Positions 18,247 through 29,071 of a stretch of 64,000 nucleotides of DNA are shown piece after piece; positions within the stretch are counted from its first letter, which is position 1; each line of letters opens with the position of its first letter. The translations under genes were made by a program, and so were the position numbers. The notes beneath the pieces were generated by a model, which was given only the letters and a program-made list of their open reading frames with translations, ran no database searches and was not told the origin of the DNA. Source of the stretch: Paulinella micropora (taxonomy: Eukaryota; Cercozoa; Imbricatea; Euglyphida; Paulinellidae); the NCBI GenBank assembly GCA_019918135.1, contig WBZZ01000897.1, positions 419,501-483,500 of the forward strand, read 5' to 3'.

Positions 18247-19193
18247 AAGAGCGGGGGTGGCATGGATCATCGTGTCATGCCAACCTTTGTGGCACTCTTC
18301 GGAGCAGAAGGAACCCTCCGCGGTAAAGCCATCCTGCTTGTCGCAATCGCCTTCCTCTACTCCGCAGGTGTAATACATTGATCGTACTCATCTGTACCAT
18401 CTGACAGCTTTTTGCCTGTCTTTCATTACCCTTTGTGAACCGTGCTGTTGCATTTCTGGCAAATGGCACTATCAAACTCCCGCACGTCAAACAGTGTCTC
18501 GCAGACGCAGCAGGTGACGTGGACAGAAGACTTTCCCCCCCCGCCCCCCAATGTATCCTTGCCTGGCAAGGGCCTTGTCAACCTTCCCGGTTTCACTGTC
18601 TTCCTACTCTTCATCTTGTTCTTCCTCCTTCCCCTCAGGTAGCTCTTCTTCAGCTGCTTCCTTCTGCTTCCTGCCCTTTTTTGCAGCAGGTTCCAGAAAC
18701 TTGCTGACACGATCCTTGGTGTTTTGAACCTGACCAGCATCAATGTCCAAGCAGGTGACGATCATGTTGGCCTGGAGGGCGCCGATGACTTCTGAGCTAG
18801 CAACCAACACCCTGCTCTGCGGGGCAAGAACATCAGAGATGATTCGTTTAGACAACTCTATGGTTTTTCATACACGTTCGCTCGTTCCTCCGGTCGCCCA
18901 GTAGCTTTCTGTTTTCTGGTTGGGACCGGAACAGTGTAAAGGTTGTGACGATCCAGCTGATTCCTGGCGAGATTGAACGTAAATGCATTTTGGGATGGGT
19001 AGAACGCAACCATGACGCACTCCACTGCCTTGATCCACTTCTGGACGTGTCCCTGGTAGTTGTGTTTCTCCTTGTACCAGAACACAGGCTCGATTGTGCT
19101 GTAGCCACAAAGCTTCGACCAAGAGGTTGTATTGAGACAGATAGTGATGGAAAACGACGGCGCGCCTGTTAACGTTAACATTGCCGACAACAC
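18247..19193 (-). CDS. 3' exons of an unrecognised spliced gene with Cys/His-rich C-terminus
   Basis: Blocks of good coding character run 19,193-18,868 (WYKEKHNYQGHVQKWIKAVE...), continue after a one-base frame change at an A-run near 18,866 into 18,855-18,604 (KRIISDVLAPQSRV, then a Lys/Glu-rich acidic tail), then 18,600-18,434 with VTCCVCETLFDVREFDSAICQKCNSTVHK, and finally 18,375-18,247 with FCSEECHKGWHDTMIH. The Cys and His pairs suggest a cross-brace zinc-binding domain of PHD/RING/MYND type, but I cannot assign a family. A possible intron starts GTAATG at about 18,434. Frames disagree between blocks, so splicing is uncertain and the locus may be decaying. Confidence 0.4.
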
Positions 19194-19489
19194 CGAACTG
19201 ATTCAGCAATTTGACGACCCTGTCCTTGCTGATTTCAGTAATGTCAGCAAGAAGTTCGGAAATGTTGTAAGAAAAGTCAGCGTAAAGCAGGTCTGGAACA
19301 AACAAGACACAAACACAAGAAATGAAGACAAGAAAAAAAAACAAAATATTGCATATTTTCAATTGAGGGAAAATTTCAGGGAGACCAACTTGCAATCCAC
19401 GAGATCAGAGTTAGATGCCATGTTGAACATGTCTTGAACCAGAATCATAGAGTTGCCGAAATGGATCTGCTGATCTTCAGAGATAGGTG

Positions 19490-20784
19490 CATGTTAAAAA
19501 AACGAAGAAAAAAAAAGAACATACTTCAAAACAAGTCTTCACTAGCATGAAAACAAGAGGTCCCAGAACCTGTTGCTGATCAACTTCTTCGCCAAGGGCA
19601 CGTTTGAGAGCTGCCTGAATCCAGGTCTTCACGTAAGCTTCCAGGTTCTGAGTGATAGCGCGGTCCTTCTTTCTCTTCTGGAAGAGGATGTCCACAGTGT
19701 GACTAAGGATTTTCTTGCATGCTTCGTCGTCAAGCTGTGGGACGAATTCAACAAGGCCCTCCCAGTTCTTGGAGACGTACCTGCCGTCGATTTCGAAAGC
19801 CCCCATGTTATCAGCAAGGTCCAGGATCATGTCTTGCAGCGAGATGAGGCAGACGTTCTTCTTCTGCTCCAGAAAAAATTTCTTCATGGTTTGCTTCACT
19901 TCGCCCGGCTTGCCATCCTTGAGGTCCTCAATTAATTGTTGCATTTCTTCAACTAGACCGGGCTTGTCCTTGCGGATCCAGTGAAGTTCGCTGATACTGT
20001 CGATGATTGCCTGGTTTTTAGGCATGTCAGGGCGAACGCCACCAGGGGAAAGAAGCTTTAACCAGCACTTCCAAAGATCACTGGTGTTCGAAGAGACGTA
20101 AATCCACATTGAAACGAAAGTCTGCAAGGCGATGTTGTGGGAAAGGGCGAAGTCCTTTTTTCATGTGGTTAGAAACTTGCTGACGGAGGCATCCTGGTCC
20201 CTAAGACGAGCAATTCCAGCGTAACCTTGATCGTGCGCAGAAATGCAGTTTTCACCGAATGTGTTTTTACGGTGGACGTCAGCAACAATGTTCTCGAAGG
20301 CGCCAATGAAACTGACGGATGCACGACCTGTATCGTTCCAACGAACGAAACGAAGAGCTTCAAGGTGAATGACTTGGAATTTTGGGTTCTGAGGTTCTTG
20401 TTTGTAAATTGTCTGAATTGCATGGCTGGAATGAAGCACAACGATTGCCTGCAGGGGAAACTTCCCCTCCTGGATGGCATTGCGCAGAAAGTTCTTGATC
20501 TGGCCCTGGCCCTCGACTGGCAGGCTCGTGAAGTCCATCTTGGGCCTTTCATTTTCTACAAGCCCTACCGAAGTCCACAAAGCCTGAAATTCTTTGAAGG
20601 TTCTCTCGTCAACGAAAGGAAGGGATTCCAAGAGAGGATTGTCAGCATCGTCCAGCCCAAGATCTCCAGGATTGACAAGTTCGCGCGCACCTTTGATCCA
20701 ACCAACCCACTGGATCTTCTTGTTGGGATCCTGAGACTTTTTAAAAGTCGACAAGTTGTTCGACATGTTTTGGGTCGAGTGCAC
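19490..20784 (-). CDS. Central exon of the same unrecognised gene, with one in-frame TGA
   Basis: A single frame of about 430 codons is interrupted only by TGA at 20,161-20,163. Before it: IQWVGWIKGARELVNPGDLG, DFTSLPVEGQGQIKNFLRNA, FVRWNDTGRASVSFIGAFEN. After it: KKDFALSHNIALQTFVSMW, LDDEACKKILSHTVDILFQ. The protein is soluble, mixed alpha/beta and not recognised. The stop could be a mutation, an annotation-critical assembly error, or mark a pseudogene. An intron probably begins after LVFMLVKTCF near 19,525, where a poly-T tract follows on the coding strand. Confidence 0.4.
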
Positions 20785-20966
20785 GATCGGTGACAGCCCT
20801 GTGAGGTTGGGTAGCGATGGCGTCCGGAATGGCCTCCACGTTTTTGTAAGTCATGCTGGCAAGGGCTTTGGTGGCTTCCTTCACCTTCAGTTTGGTGTCT
20901 GCACAGAACAAGCAACCAAAAAATAACATATTTTTCAACAAAAGAACAAAAAAAAAAAGGGCTGAC

Positions 20967-21382
20967 CCTTGATGTACTCATTCTTCTCAGCTACCTGCTT
21001 GTCGGCGCCGGAGACATTCCTGCCCAAGCCCTTTTCCCCCTTCATCTTGCGCTTCTTCTTGGCTGGTTCGGACACTCCCGGCGAGGCCTCAGGTTTGCGC
21101 TTTCCAGATGGTGCAGGTGTGGAGGCTGAAGAAAAAGACGACGCCGGAGACAGAGGAACCTGGGCTGCGGGAGAAGACGACGAGGACGAAGAGGCGGTTG
21201 AGAAAGTCGCGGAGGTGCTCTTGGGCAGAGGCGTGGTGGGTCCAACCGCCGTCTTGGGCTGCTTTTTGGTAAAGGGGATGGTTCGCAATTTAGTGGATGT
21301 TGAGGAACTGCTCGATGAAGAGCTCGAAGAGCTACTCGACGAAGAGCCCGAAGGCTGTGTGTCAGCAGGGGCTACAGATGCG
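20967..21382 (-). CDS. Ser-rich, Lys-rich exon of the unrecognised gene
   Basis: Coding follows a plausible acceptor (CTAAAG) near 21,383: a long serine run, then KLRTIPFTKKQPKTAVG, proline/serine low complexity, and a basic nuclear-localisation-like cluster (PAKKKRKMKG) ending KNEYIKG at a GT donor near 20,966. Disordered with a likely nuclear signal. Another exon (TKLKVKEATKALASMTYKN) follows at 20,897-20,740. Confidence 0.4.
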
Positions 21383-21429
21383 GGGCTTTAGGGCCTGCCT
21401 GCAGTTAGCTGAGCAGAAAGAAGACAAGC

Positions 21430-21632
21430 AATGTCACTGTCGGCGGGTGAAAGTGCCTCTTCGGTTTCGGCTCCCGCAATCTCAGTAGCTGCAGCACTGC
21501 GCTGAGAACTTGAGGCGCGGGATGAAGCACAAACAAGAGAATTTGTGGGATGGAAAACAGAGGAAGGGTCAGCCGGGGGAGCCTGTGAATCAGCGATTGG
21601 CCCCTTGACCTCCTGCTTGGAATCATCCTAAG
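21430..21632 (-). CDS. Upstream exon of the unrecognised gene
   Basis: Behind an acceptor (TTTTCAACTTAG) the frame reads DDSKQEVKGPIADSQAPP and then Ser/Ala-rich sequence to about 21,430. It has no start codon of its own, so the gene begins further right. Confidence 0.3.
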
Positions 21633-21976
21633 TTGAAAAATATAGTATATTTTCAACACGAGACAATGATGACGTCGTGGTTGAGATGTGACACTCTGAT
21701 GAAAAATATGACATATTTTTTGGAGACGGAAAAACAAAAACGAAGTGGAACAAAGAATCGTGAGACATTCAAGCTCAACAGAAAAATATTGCATATTTTT
21801 GGTTTGAAGACCGGAGCATCCGCTTCCATCTATTGTTGAAAGCTTTTGAGGTAAGCGTTCAAAACCCCTAAACCAGGAGCAAAAGAAAAAAATCCTAGTG
21901 ACCCAAACCCAAAAAAACAGTTCGTGCAAGCATGGTCGCCGTGAACTCACAGCCCATAATTCAAACTTCTTCAAAT

Positions 21977-23734
21977 CTAAGCAAAAGCTACAACAACAGA
22001 CACAAAGCAACAACAAACAATTACAACAAAGGAGAGAGCTTGCTGACTTGTAGGAGCTCCCATCCTTGGGCTTTTGGACAGCATGTCGTACACCTTCTCA
22101 TCCCAGGTCACACCCTCCTCATGCCAGGCCACAAAGTGAGCTGTCGTCAGGCACAGTTCATCCAGCAAGGCAATCGTCTTGAACTCTCCACCTTGCTCTT
22201 TGCTTTCGTCCTTTACCCACACCTGGATGTGCAAAAGTCGAGAGCTGTACTGGTAACTAGTAGCACCTTTTGGCTTACAGCCAAACCTCCACACAAAACC
22301 GATATCAATTTTGCTCTCGACCCGACCCGTGTGCTCAGTCCCATGCTCTGCTCCAAACTCCAGGTCAGAGACAACAAGCTGCAACTCAGGTGTGATCCAC
22401 CATTTGTAGGTAAGGTAAGACTTGTCGACAGAGGGACCGCCCATGATGCAGTGTTCGGAAAGCGATTTTGAGAGTGCAACAATCTAGACACCTGAACAAA
22501 AGTGGCAAAATTATGAGAGTCACCTGTGAATGTCTCAAGGTCTTCGAAGTTCTCCTTACAGCGTGCGATCAAGGCGCAAAACAAAGCTTCTTGTGAAGTT
22601 GGCGAAGATGCTCCCTCCAGTAACTTCCTCGCTTGTCCTTGTCCAACAGTGGCAAAAAGCTTGAGACTAATCACCACGGTGTGGAGGGTGGCCCCCCGTC
22701 TTGCGATCACCCCCAGAGATAACGCAATGCAGTTTTGGTGTGGCCCCCCCGGCTCAACCTCAGGCAAATAACGATGCTCATAGTAGGCGAAGATACGCGC
22801 AGGGTCCGCGCTGACGGAAAGGCTATCCTCTGAGGCCACGAGCCTAAAATCGGTATTGATCGTCGCGGTAAGCTCCCTTTTTGCTTTAGCGATCTATAAA
22901 AAAGAAAAGAAAAAGGAGGGGGGGGGGGCTGAAGATTGAATTGGGGGTGGTACTAGGGAGGCGGGGGGGGGGGGGGGGGGAACCCGGGCCATCTTCAGAA
23001 ACGGAGGGGCCACGCACTTCAGCAGGAGCTTCAACGTCGCGTCTGAAAGACCCTTGAGATCTGCCATTAAAATGAGCTTGAAGCAAAGCTGACGAATATG
23101 ATGGTCGAAGGGTTTTAGAGAGAGCTCAGGATTCCCATAGACTGAAGTAGCACGGTAATCTCCTCGGAGTCGTCCTGGTCGAGGTGAGCGCCGCTGAGCT
23201 AAAAAAGAAAGAAAAAAAGGAGGGGGGGGGGGGTGAAGATTGAATTGGGGTACTAGGGAGGCGGGGGGGGGGGGTGGTACCGGGCCAACTTCAGAAACGG
23301 AGGGGCCACGCACTTCAGCAGGAGCTTCAACGTCGCGTCTGAAAGACCCTTGAGATCTGCCATTAAAATGAGCTTGAAGCAAACCTGACGAATATGATGG
23401 TGTAGAGAGAGCTCAGGATTCCCATAGACTGAAGTAGCACGGTAATCTCCTCGGAGTCGTCCTGGTCGAGGTGAGCGCCGCTGAGCTGCATGCTCTGAAA
23501 CGCGCACATCATCTCCTTTGTGCGTCTTGCCCTCTGCTTGACAGTCTTGCTGCTGATCTTCTGCCCCTTCCGACAACGAGGGCCACAGCTGATGATGTAC
23601 TCGGCGTAGCGTGTAGTATAGCGTTGCATTTGCATGCGAGATCTTCCTTGCCCGTTGGTCCACGCTTGCTGGAGTTTGGCATCGGAAGGCAGTGTCAGCG
23701 GCTCCATAACAACCCGTTCCCCATCGTCATCCAC
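21977..23734 (-). CDS. Exon group of a second unrecognised spliced gene, with tandem exon duplication
   Basis: Coding blocks on the - strand: 23,734-23,440 (VVMEPLTLPSDAKLQQAW, CGPRCRKGQK, DDSEEITVLLQSMG), two near-identical copies of a short exon reading FKLILMADLKGLSDATLKL at about 23,370-23,280 and 23,075-22,985, then 22,880-22,480 (ARIFAYYEHRYLPEVEPGG, TVVISLKLFATVGQGQARK) and 22,444-22,000 (YLTYKWWITPELQLVVSD, IDIGFVWRFGCKPKG, TIALLDELCLTTAHFVAW). G-runs lie in the intervening introns. I do not recognise the product. Confidence 0.4.
22912..23488. repeat. Tandem duplication of exon plus intron, period about 296 bp
   Basis: Copy one spans about 22,912-23,202 and copy two about 23,213-23,488. 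Each starts in an AAAAGGAGGGG run and G-rich intron and ends at GAGCGCCGCTGAGCT. Differences are a handful of bases and G-run lengths. Confidence 0.8.
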
Positions 23735-23794
23735 GAAGGCGACCTGAAATGGGCCTCTTCTGAGCTATCGCTGTTCACATCCTCCCGGGGGGGG

Positions 23795-23834
23795 GGGTAT
23801 GATACATACATACATACATACATATGGGGGAGGG

Positions 23835-23869
<35 letters not shown>

Positions 23870-23990
23870 AGAGAGATAGATATAGAGAGACAGAAGAAAG
23901 AAGTAAAGAGGGGGACACATGCATACATACACAATACATGAACATACATATACACACATACACACATGCATACCTACCTATGGGCATACA
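23795..23990. repeat. (CATA)n, (GA)n and (CATA)n microsatellites
   Basis: Tetranucleotide ATAC/CATA runs flank a GA run at 23,838-23,890. The interval to about 24,100 has no credible gene. Confidence 0.9.
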
Positions 23991-24099
23991 TCTCTTTTAT
24001 CAGAATGCAACCAAAACATGCATGTATTCATTTCAAAATGGACTTTATATATACAACTATCTATATGCACACACAGGTATATAAGTATGTATATTTGCT

Positions 24100-26538
24100 G
24101 TATGAGAACCGAACAGCACATGATTTCTATTTTTGGGAAAAGGCGACCTTTATGCCATTGAACTGCTTTATAGACTGTGTTTCTATACTTCCTGAGCTCA
24201 TTGCCAACCACACAAAACAGTTTACCTGCATGTGCTATAAGACACAGACACATCTATTGCTATGACCAGAACACAGTTTCTGAAATCGCACATCAAAAGG
24301 CAAAGATACAGTTTTTCTTACCTGTCTGGACGCTGCAGTTGCCTCTCTGTTTTGTTGAAGTCGCGCCATCTTATGCCTCCCCCGAGCACAAGCACCCTGT
24401 TTGGATTCCGGTTGGTGGGCATGGCCTCCAGACTTGTGTCGACGCCATCCCTTGTTTGGCATCTATCAAAAGAAAACAAAACAAAAAGTATTACAACGTT
24501 GCCATCCAAGACAATCATTGCACCTATTCCCACATCTATTCTCCGCATTTATCTAGCTGCCTACGGTTCAGATCTGTATATGTAAGTACAAGAGCCACAG
24601 AGGGAGAGAAAAAAACAACAACAGGCAAAGGAATAAAGCAAAGAGACACAGAGGACCCATTTACAAGACGACTCAAATGAGTAAAACAGACCAGACAAAC
24701 AAGAAAGCCACGGAGAAAAGAATACAAGTTAATTTTCACATATTTCTTCAATCATATTTGTGTTTCTGGACCTGTGACGATGTCTTCCTTGCATCATACA
24801 TCGAATTCCCTTGTCAGTATCCCTCCTTCCTTCTGATGGAAAAAAAAGTGGCTGATGGGACAAAGTGGGACCTTTTCCATATGTCAGCACCCCTATCAAT
24901 AATTATAAAAAAGTTGTGCCACCTCAAAAACTCGTCTTGAAAAACTTAGCCTACAATTACTCCGCCGGAGGAGCCTGTCACGCTGCAGGCAATGTACCAA
25001 CTGATGGAAACATTTTGGACACTCCTGTACGGTTGCCCACACAAAAAACCGGGAATTCAAATGAAAAAATACAACGCAAACAGGTTAGTTTTCAACCAAC
25101 ACTAAAGGTTTCTACAGTCTCCGACAGATTGAAAAATGTCGGAATCACTATTTGTAGTTTTGACTACAGTGGGCAACCATCGTGTATGTACTTTATTAAA
25201 CGCACAACTCTTGTATTTTTTTCTTTTTCCTCTTTGCAGGAAAATTTCCTCCGGAACTAACCTCCTCGGTGTGACATATGGGTCCAAATACCTTATCCAC
25301 AAAAGTTTTGTCCCATTTGCGAATCTCGACAAGCCGATTAAGACGGAAGCTCTTGAGCGTAAACGTCTTATCGTCCGCGTCTTGTGCCTGTGACAATACT
25401 TGTCGAATGTAGACTTCGCCTGTCGTTCAGCCCGTAGCGGTTGTTGCTCTGGCTATGCCCTTGAGCACTGTCATCAACAACGTCGCCAGATCCGCTCTGT
25501 CAGTGACAAGGGGTGTTATGAGCTTTTGTGGTAGGTCCACTATCTCGTTGTGGGCCTTATTCGCTTCCCACATCCTTTGTGCAATTGCGGACACAAGGTC
25601 CTCAAATTTATCCGCATCACACATATATCCCCAGTTTGCCCCTCGGACGAACTGTTCAAGTAGGTAATGAAATCTCATGGAGTGTCGCAGCTGCCCCGCC
25701 TGGATCAACCTACCAGCTTCTTCGTCCCAAAGGGCCCACCGATTGGTAAGTAAATCCTGTGATGCCCAATGACTGGCTTTGCTTGCTATAATTTGTTTGG
25801 TGTCGGCCGCAGTTAAGCTGATTGCCCAACTGTGCTATCGAGACAAGTGTATCCAAACAACAGCAGAATACCATCGCCGAAGTCGATGCTTAGCTGCGGA
25901 TTGTACTTGCCAAACGACGTGGCAGTGTCAGCCGTTTCAATGCTTGTTCGACAAGCTTACTGTTCGTCGTCTTTGGTTTCTCAGTGGGGGTTGGAGGTCG
26001 TTCATGGCCTCCACCGTCACTGTTCCCCTTAGGCGGGCCAACAAATTTCTTGCAGAACAGCACAAGCGTCATCCCCTCTGGGATGATGGTGGGTTTTCCA
26101 TCACCCCCATATGTGACAACCACTTCGTTAGCAATATGGATCCATAGAATGTCGCTTATCGTTTGGGCCACCAGCTCGAACATACCACAATAATTGTACC
26201 AGTAGAGCTTGACGGCAGCATGGGGGACGGTTTCTTCCTCCAGCACCTTCCAGTCTACGACATACTTCTCGAATCGCAAGTTGCTTTTGAAATATTTAAA
26301 CCTCGCAGCCATCTTTACCACCCAGGTGAAAGGAGGGGAACCCTGCTCGAGTGTCGAGCACCTCATTCAGGGTATCATGCACCTGTGACGCTTGTGGTCC
26401 ACTGTCCCCTGAGGGGAGGAGGTGTTGTCGCCAACTCTTGGTTTCCGATAGGGTGAGGTCCCACACAGTGACCGCATTCCCCAGGTTTCGCGCCGATACG
26501 ACGTTCCAAGCCTGGAGTTCAGCAGCCATGGCTAACAA
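24100..26538 (-). CDS. Further exons of the second unrecognised gene
   Basis: Blocks in 5' to 3' order on the - strand: 26,530-26,350 (AWNVVSARNLGNAVTVWDL), 26,310-25,890 (FKYFKSNLRFEKYVVDWKVL, SDILWIHIANEVVVTYGGD, then Pro/Thr-rich), 25,708-25,430 (MRFHYLLEQFVRGANWGYMC, LVSAIAQRMWEANKAHNEI), 25,390-25,250 (TFTLKSFRLNRLVEIRKWDK), and a weak block near 24,210-24,120 (LRKYRNTVYKAVQWHKGRLF). They look like exons of a moderately large protein separated by introns of 100-700 bases. No family is recognised. Between 24,460 and 25,250 coding support is poor. Confidence 0.35.
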
Positions 26539-26694
26539 CCCAGCCGAGTTTGGCCAACGTGTATCAGTGGCAAGTTCCTCATCGTCCTCTGCTGAATATG
26601 GGAAGGTGAGGGTGGGTTGCTGTTCCCTATCGACGAATTCGAATAAAGTGCTTACCAGTGCGGGATACTGGCTAACTTGCCTTTGTAGAAGGAA

Positions 26695-26839
26695 GAGAAG
26701 AAGGAAGAGGAAGAGGAGGGAAGGAAGAAGAAGAAGAAGAAGAAGAAGAAGAAGAAGAAGAAGAAGAAGAAGAAGAAGAAGAAGAAGAAGAAGAAGAAGA
26801 AGGATGAGGAGAGGGAGGGAGGAGGGGGGAGGGGGAGGA

Positions 26840-26874
<35 letters not shown>

Positions 26875-27150
26875 AGAAGAAGAAGAAGAAGAAGAAGAAG
26901 AAGAATAAGAAGAAGAAGAAGAATAATAATAAGAAGAAGAAGAATGAAAAGCAGCGACAGCAACAACAAGAGCAGAGAAAAAATAAGAAATAAGAAAGAA
27001 GAAAAAGAAAGAAAGAAAGAAAGAAGGAAGGAAGGAAGGAAGGAATGAAAGAAGAAGAAGAAGAAGAAGAAGAAGAAGAAAGAAAGAAAGAGAAAGAAGA
27101 AGAAGAAGAAGAAAGAAGAAGAAAGAAGAAGAAAGAAGAAAGAAGAAGCT
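26695..27150. repeat. (GAA)n microsatellite, about 450 bp, with A-rich interruptions
   Basis: GAA/GAAA/GGAA repeats with AATAAT and AAGG variants. Long Glu or Phe/Ser/Leu frames across it are artefacts. Confidence 0.95.
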
Positions 27151-27159
27151 TCATCTAGC

Positions 27160-28110
27160 AAAATGTCCCTTGCCACAGCCAGGGCTTTGTAAAGGTCAAT
27201 GATATGGAAGATGGTCATGGTGCCGTTTACAGTGAGGCTGGGGTGTAACTGCTACATCAGTCCTACAACCCCCGTTACCTTCCCTTCAGTAAACACGCAT
27301 CTGTACCATACCCTCTCCTCGTACTTATTGTGAGGGAAAAGGACTGCAGAGGTGATGGTTAACACCATGCTCCTTCTCATTGAGAGGAGTTTTCGGCCAC
27401 CCCTCTGGACGATTACGGTATTGTTCCGTCACAACCCTAGTCTTAATCGTGCGAGTAGGGATCACGAGCCTATTGTCTGCTCCTCTCCATGGGGAGCGAG
27501 GGGTTGGTTCTTCCTCCCCTCTGCCTCCTCCCCTTGCTGGAGTTGTAAAGCCTTCACCCGTGGCGGGTGGAATGTTGGTGTCTGTGCCCTTAGACATGTC
27601 CAAACGAATTGCAGTGGTTGACCTCGTTGTGTAGCCTAACGCCCTTCATGAGTGTGAGACGAGCAGTGTCGTGTGTTTCTTGTGTAAGTGTGGTGTCGTG
27701 TTTGTTCCGTTTTCCTAGGTCTTGTTCGTCGTGTGAGCAATGCTTGCAGCAAGCACAACGTACGACAACACAACAACCAATCCATACACACACTAACTAT
27801 CAGTCAAGGTTGAAGTGGACTCACCCCCCCCCCCCCCCTTTGCTTGGGGAAAGCCTTGCTGAGTTCCCTCGTAAGCCAGTCGACGTATGCTTGTGCACCC
27901 TGGCAATGCACACCACACTCGTTACTCACAAACAAGTCTGTCTTGTACCTGTACATCCCTGTGCGTACACAGCAGAGAACGTATAAAAGGTTTTCAATGA
28001 GCCCCTCTGGGCTCAGCCCAATAGTGACTGTTACCTTTCCCTTGCAAAAGGTTCTCTCCCAACTCAAAAACCGACCGAAGCCTTTCTTTTCTGAGCGTGG
28101 GGGGGGGGGG
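27160..28110 (-). CDS. 5' exon group of an unrecognised gene
   Basis: Blocks: 28,110-27,850 (KVTVTIGLSPEGLIENLLYV, YRYKTDLFVSNECGVHC, ending FPK at a G/C-rich intron edge), 27,603-27,325 (Pro/Gly/Arg-rich, TRTIKTRVVTEQYRNRPEG) and 27,340-27,165 (KYEERVWYRCVFTEGKVTG, in-frame TAG, then HPSLTVNGTMTIFHIIDLYK). Possibly the front of the gene at 21.9-26.5 kb. No family is recognised. Confidence 0.3.
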
Positions 28111-28178
28111 GGGGTCTGTGAGTGTTTCGGTGTGTGTATGTATGTGTGTGTAACGAGTGCTGCTGACCCTTGACACAC

Positions 28179-28870
28179 TTGTCGCTGTTGTCTTTTGAGC
28201 CGCTCGGTATCCGAATTCGTGGCCTTGCTGACCTATTCGACACCACGCGACACGTTTGTAGTGCTTGAGTGTGATGAGAGGTGTGTATTTTGTTTATTTC
28301 TGACGAAAATAAAAATCGTCCTAAACCACCCTCCGTTATGGCCTTCCTGTGTCTGTTTCACACGTAATTTCCTTGGCCTATGTCTTGTCTGACTGGCCTA
28401 CTACCTCCCTAAGAGATGGCCACCTTGTTTGGTGTAGGATGTGCGTTGTTTGTGCGAACAGGTTTTATGCCAATTGAATAGGTTTCTGTCTGTGTTTCGT
28501 TTGTCTGTTTTTCCTCTGCCTCCTTACAATTCCTTACGTTTTCCTAACGTTTGTGTGAACCCTCTGTCGGTCTGTCTTGTCCCTCTTGCCCTCCAGCTGC
28601 ACACCAGCAGAGTAGAGCGTGAGCAGTGGCCACAGTGATCACCTGCGGCACATGGAATTCAAAATGCGCGCGCACGGTTCCTTAAAGGGATCACTTCAGG
28701 TAGACCCCACGGTAGCACCCCTTGCACGAAGGTCTTCCGCTGCGATCCGTTAACGCAGTGACGCTCCAAGGCTCATAACCCAAAGGGAAAACCTTCGTAA
28801 CTGCTTCTTGAAGATAAACCGGCACTCGGGGCATCCCCCTCCTACCGGCTTGCGAGTTCCACGAAACAGA
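28179..28870. other. Spacer without a supported gene
   Basis: T/C-rich in the first part, then GC-richer. Short frames only. It may include the left terminus of the retroelement that follows. Confidence 0.4.
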
Positions 28871-28885
28871 AATTTAATTACTGGT

Positions 28886-28993
28886 TTGCTCCGGGCTTCG
28901 CCCGGAGTTAACCGCCGTTAAAGTTCCGAGGAGACGTTTCGTTTTTACGGTAGTCCGGTCGGCACGGCGTAGCCGTGCCGGCTCCGCCGGCAC
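28886..28993. repeat. Cluster of GC-rich hairpins upstream of Gag
   Basis: Three perfect short stems: CTCCGGGC/GCCCGGAG around TTC (about 28,889), GGCACGGC/GCCGTGCC around GTA (about 28,961), and GCCGGC/GCCGGC around TCC just after. They end where the Gag frame opens. Confidence 0.6.
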
Positions 28994-29071
28994 GTGTTTG
29001 ATCCGGCGTCTGATTTGGCCTACGTTGGAAAGTTGGGAAGATCGGAAGACGCGTCAAACAAACTATCTTCA

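Noticed and set aside
20161..20163. Selenocysteine or reassigned TGA in host genes
   Set aside because: The UBX gene appears to use TGA as its stop, no SECIS-like element was evident, and other interrupted frames use TAA or TAG.
26652..27218. Long Glu- or Phe/Ser/Leu-rich frames, also near 45,470-45,890, 55,250-55,720 and 57,000-58,300
   Set aside because: Translations of trinucleotide repeats; open in several frames and both strands, so not evidence of genes.
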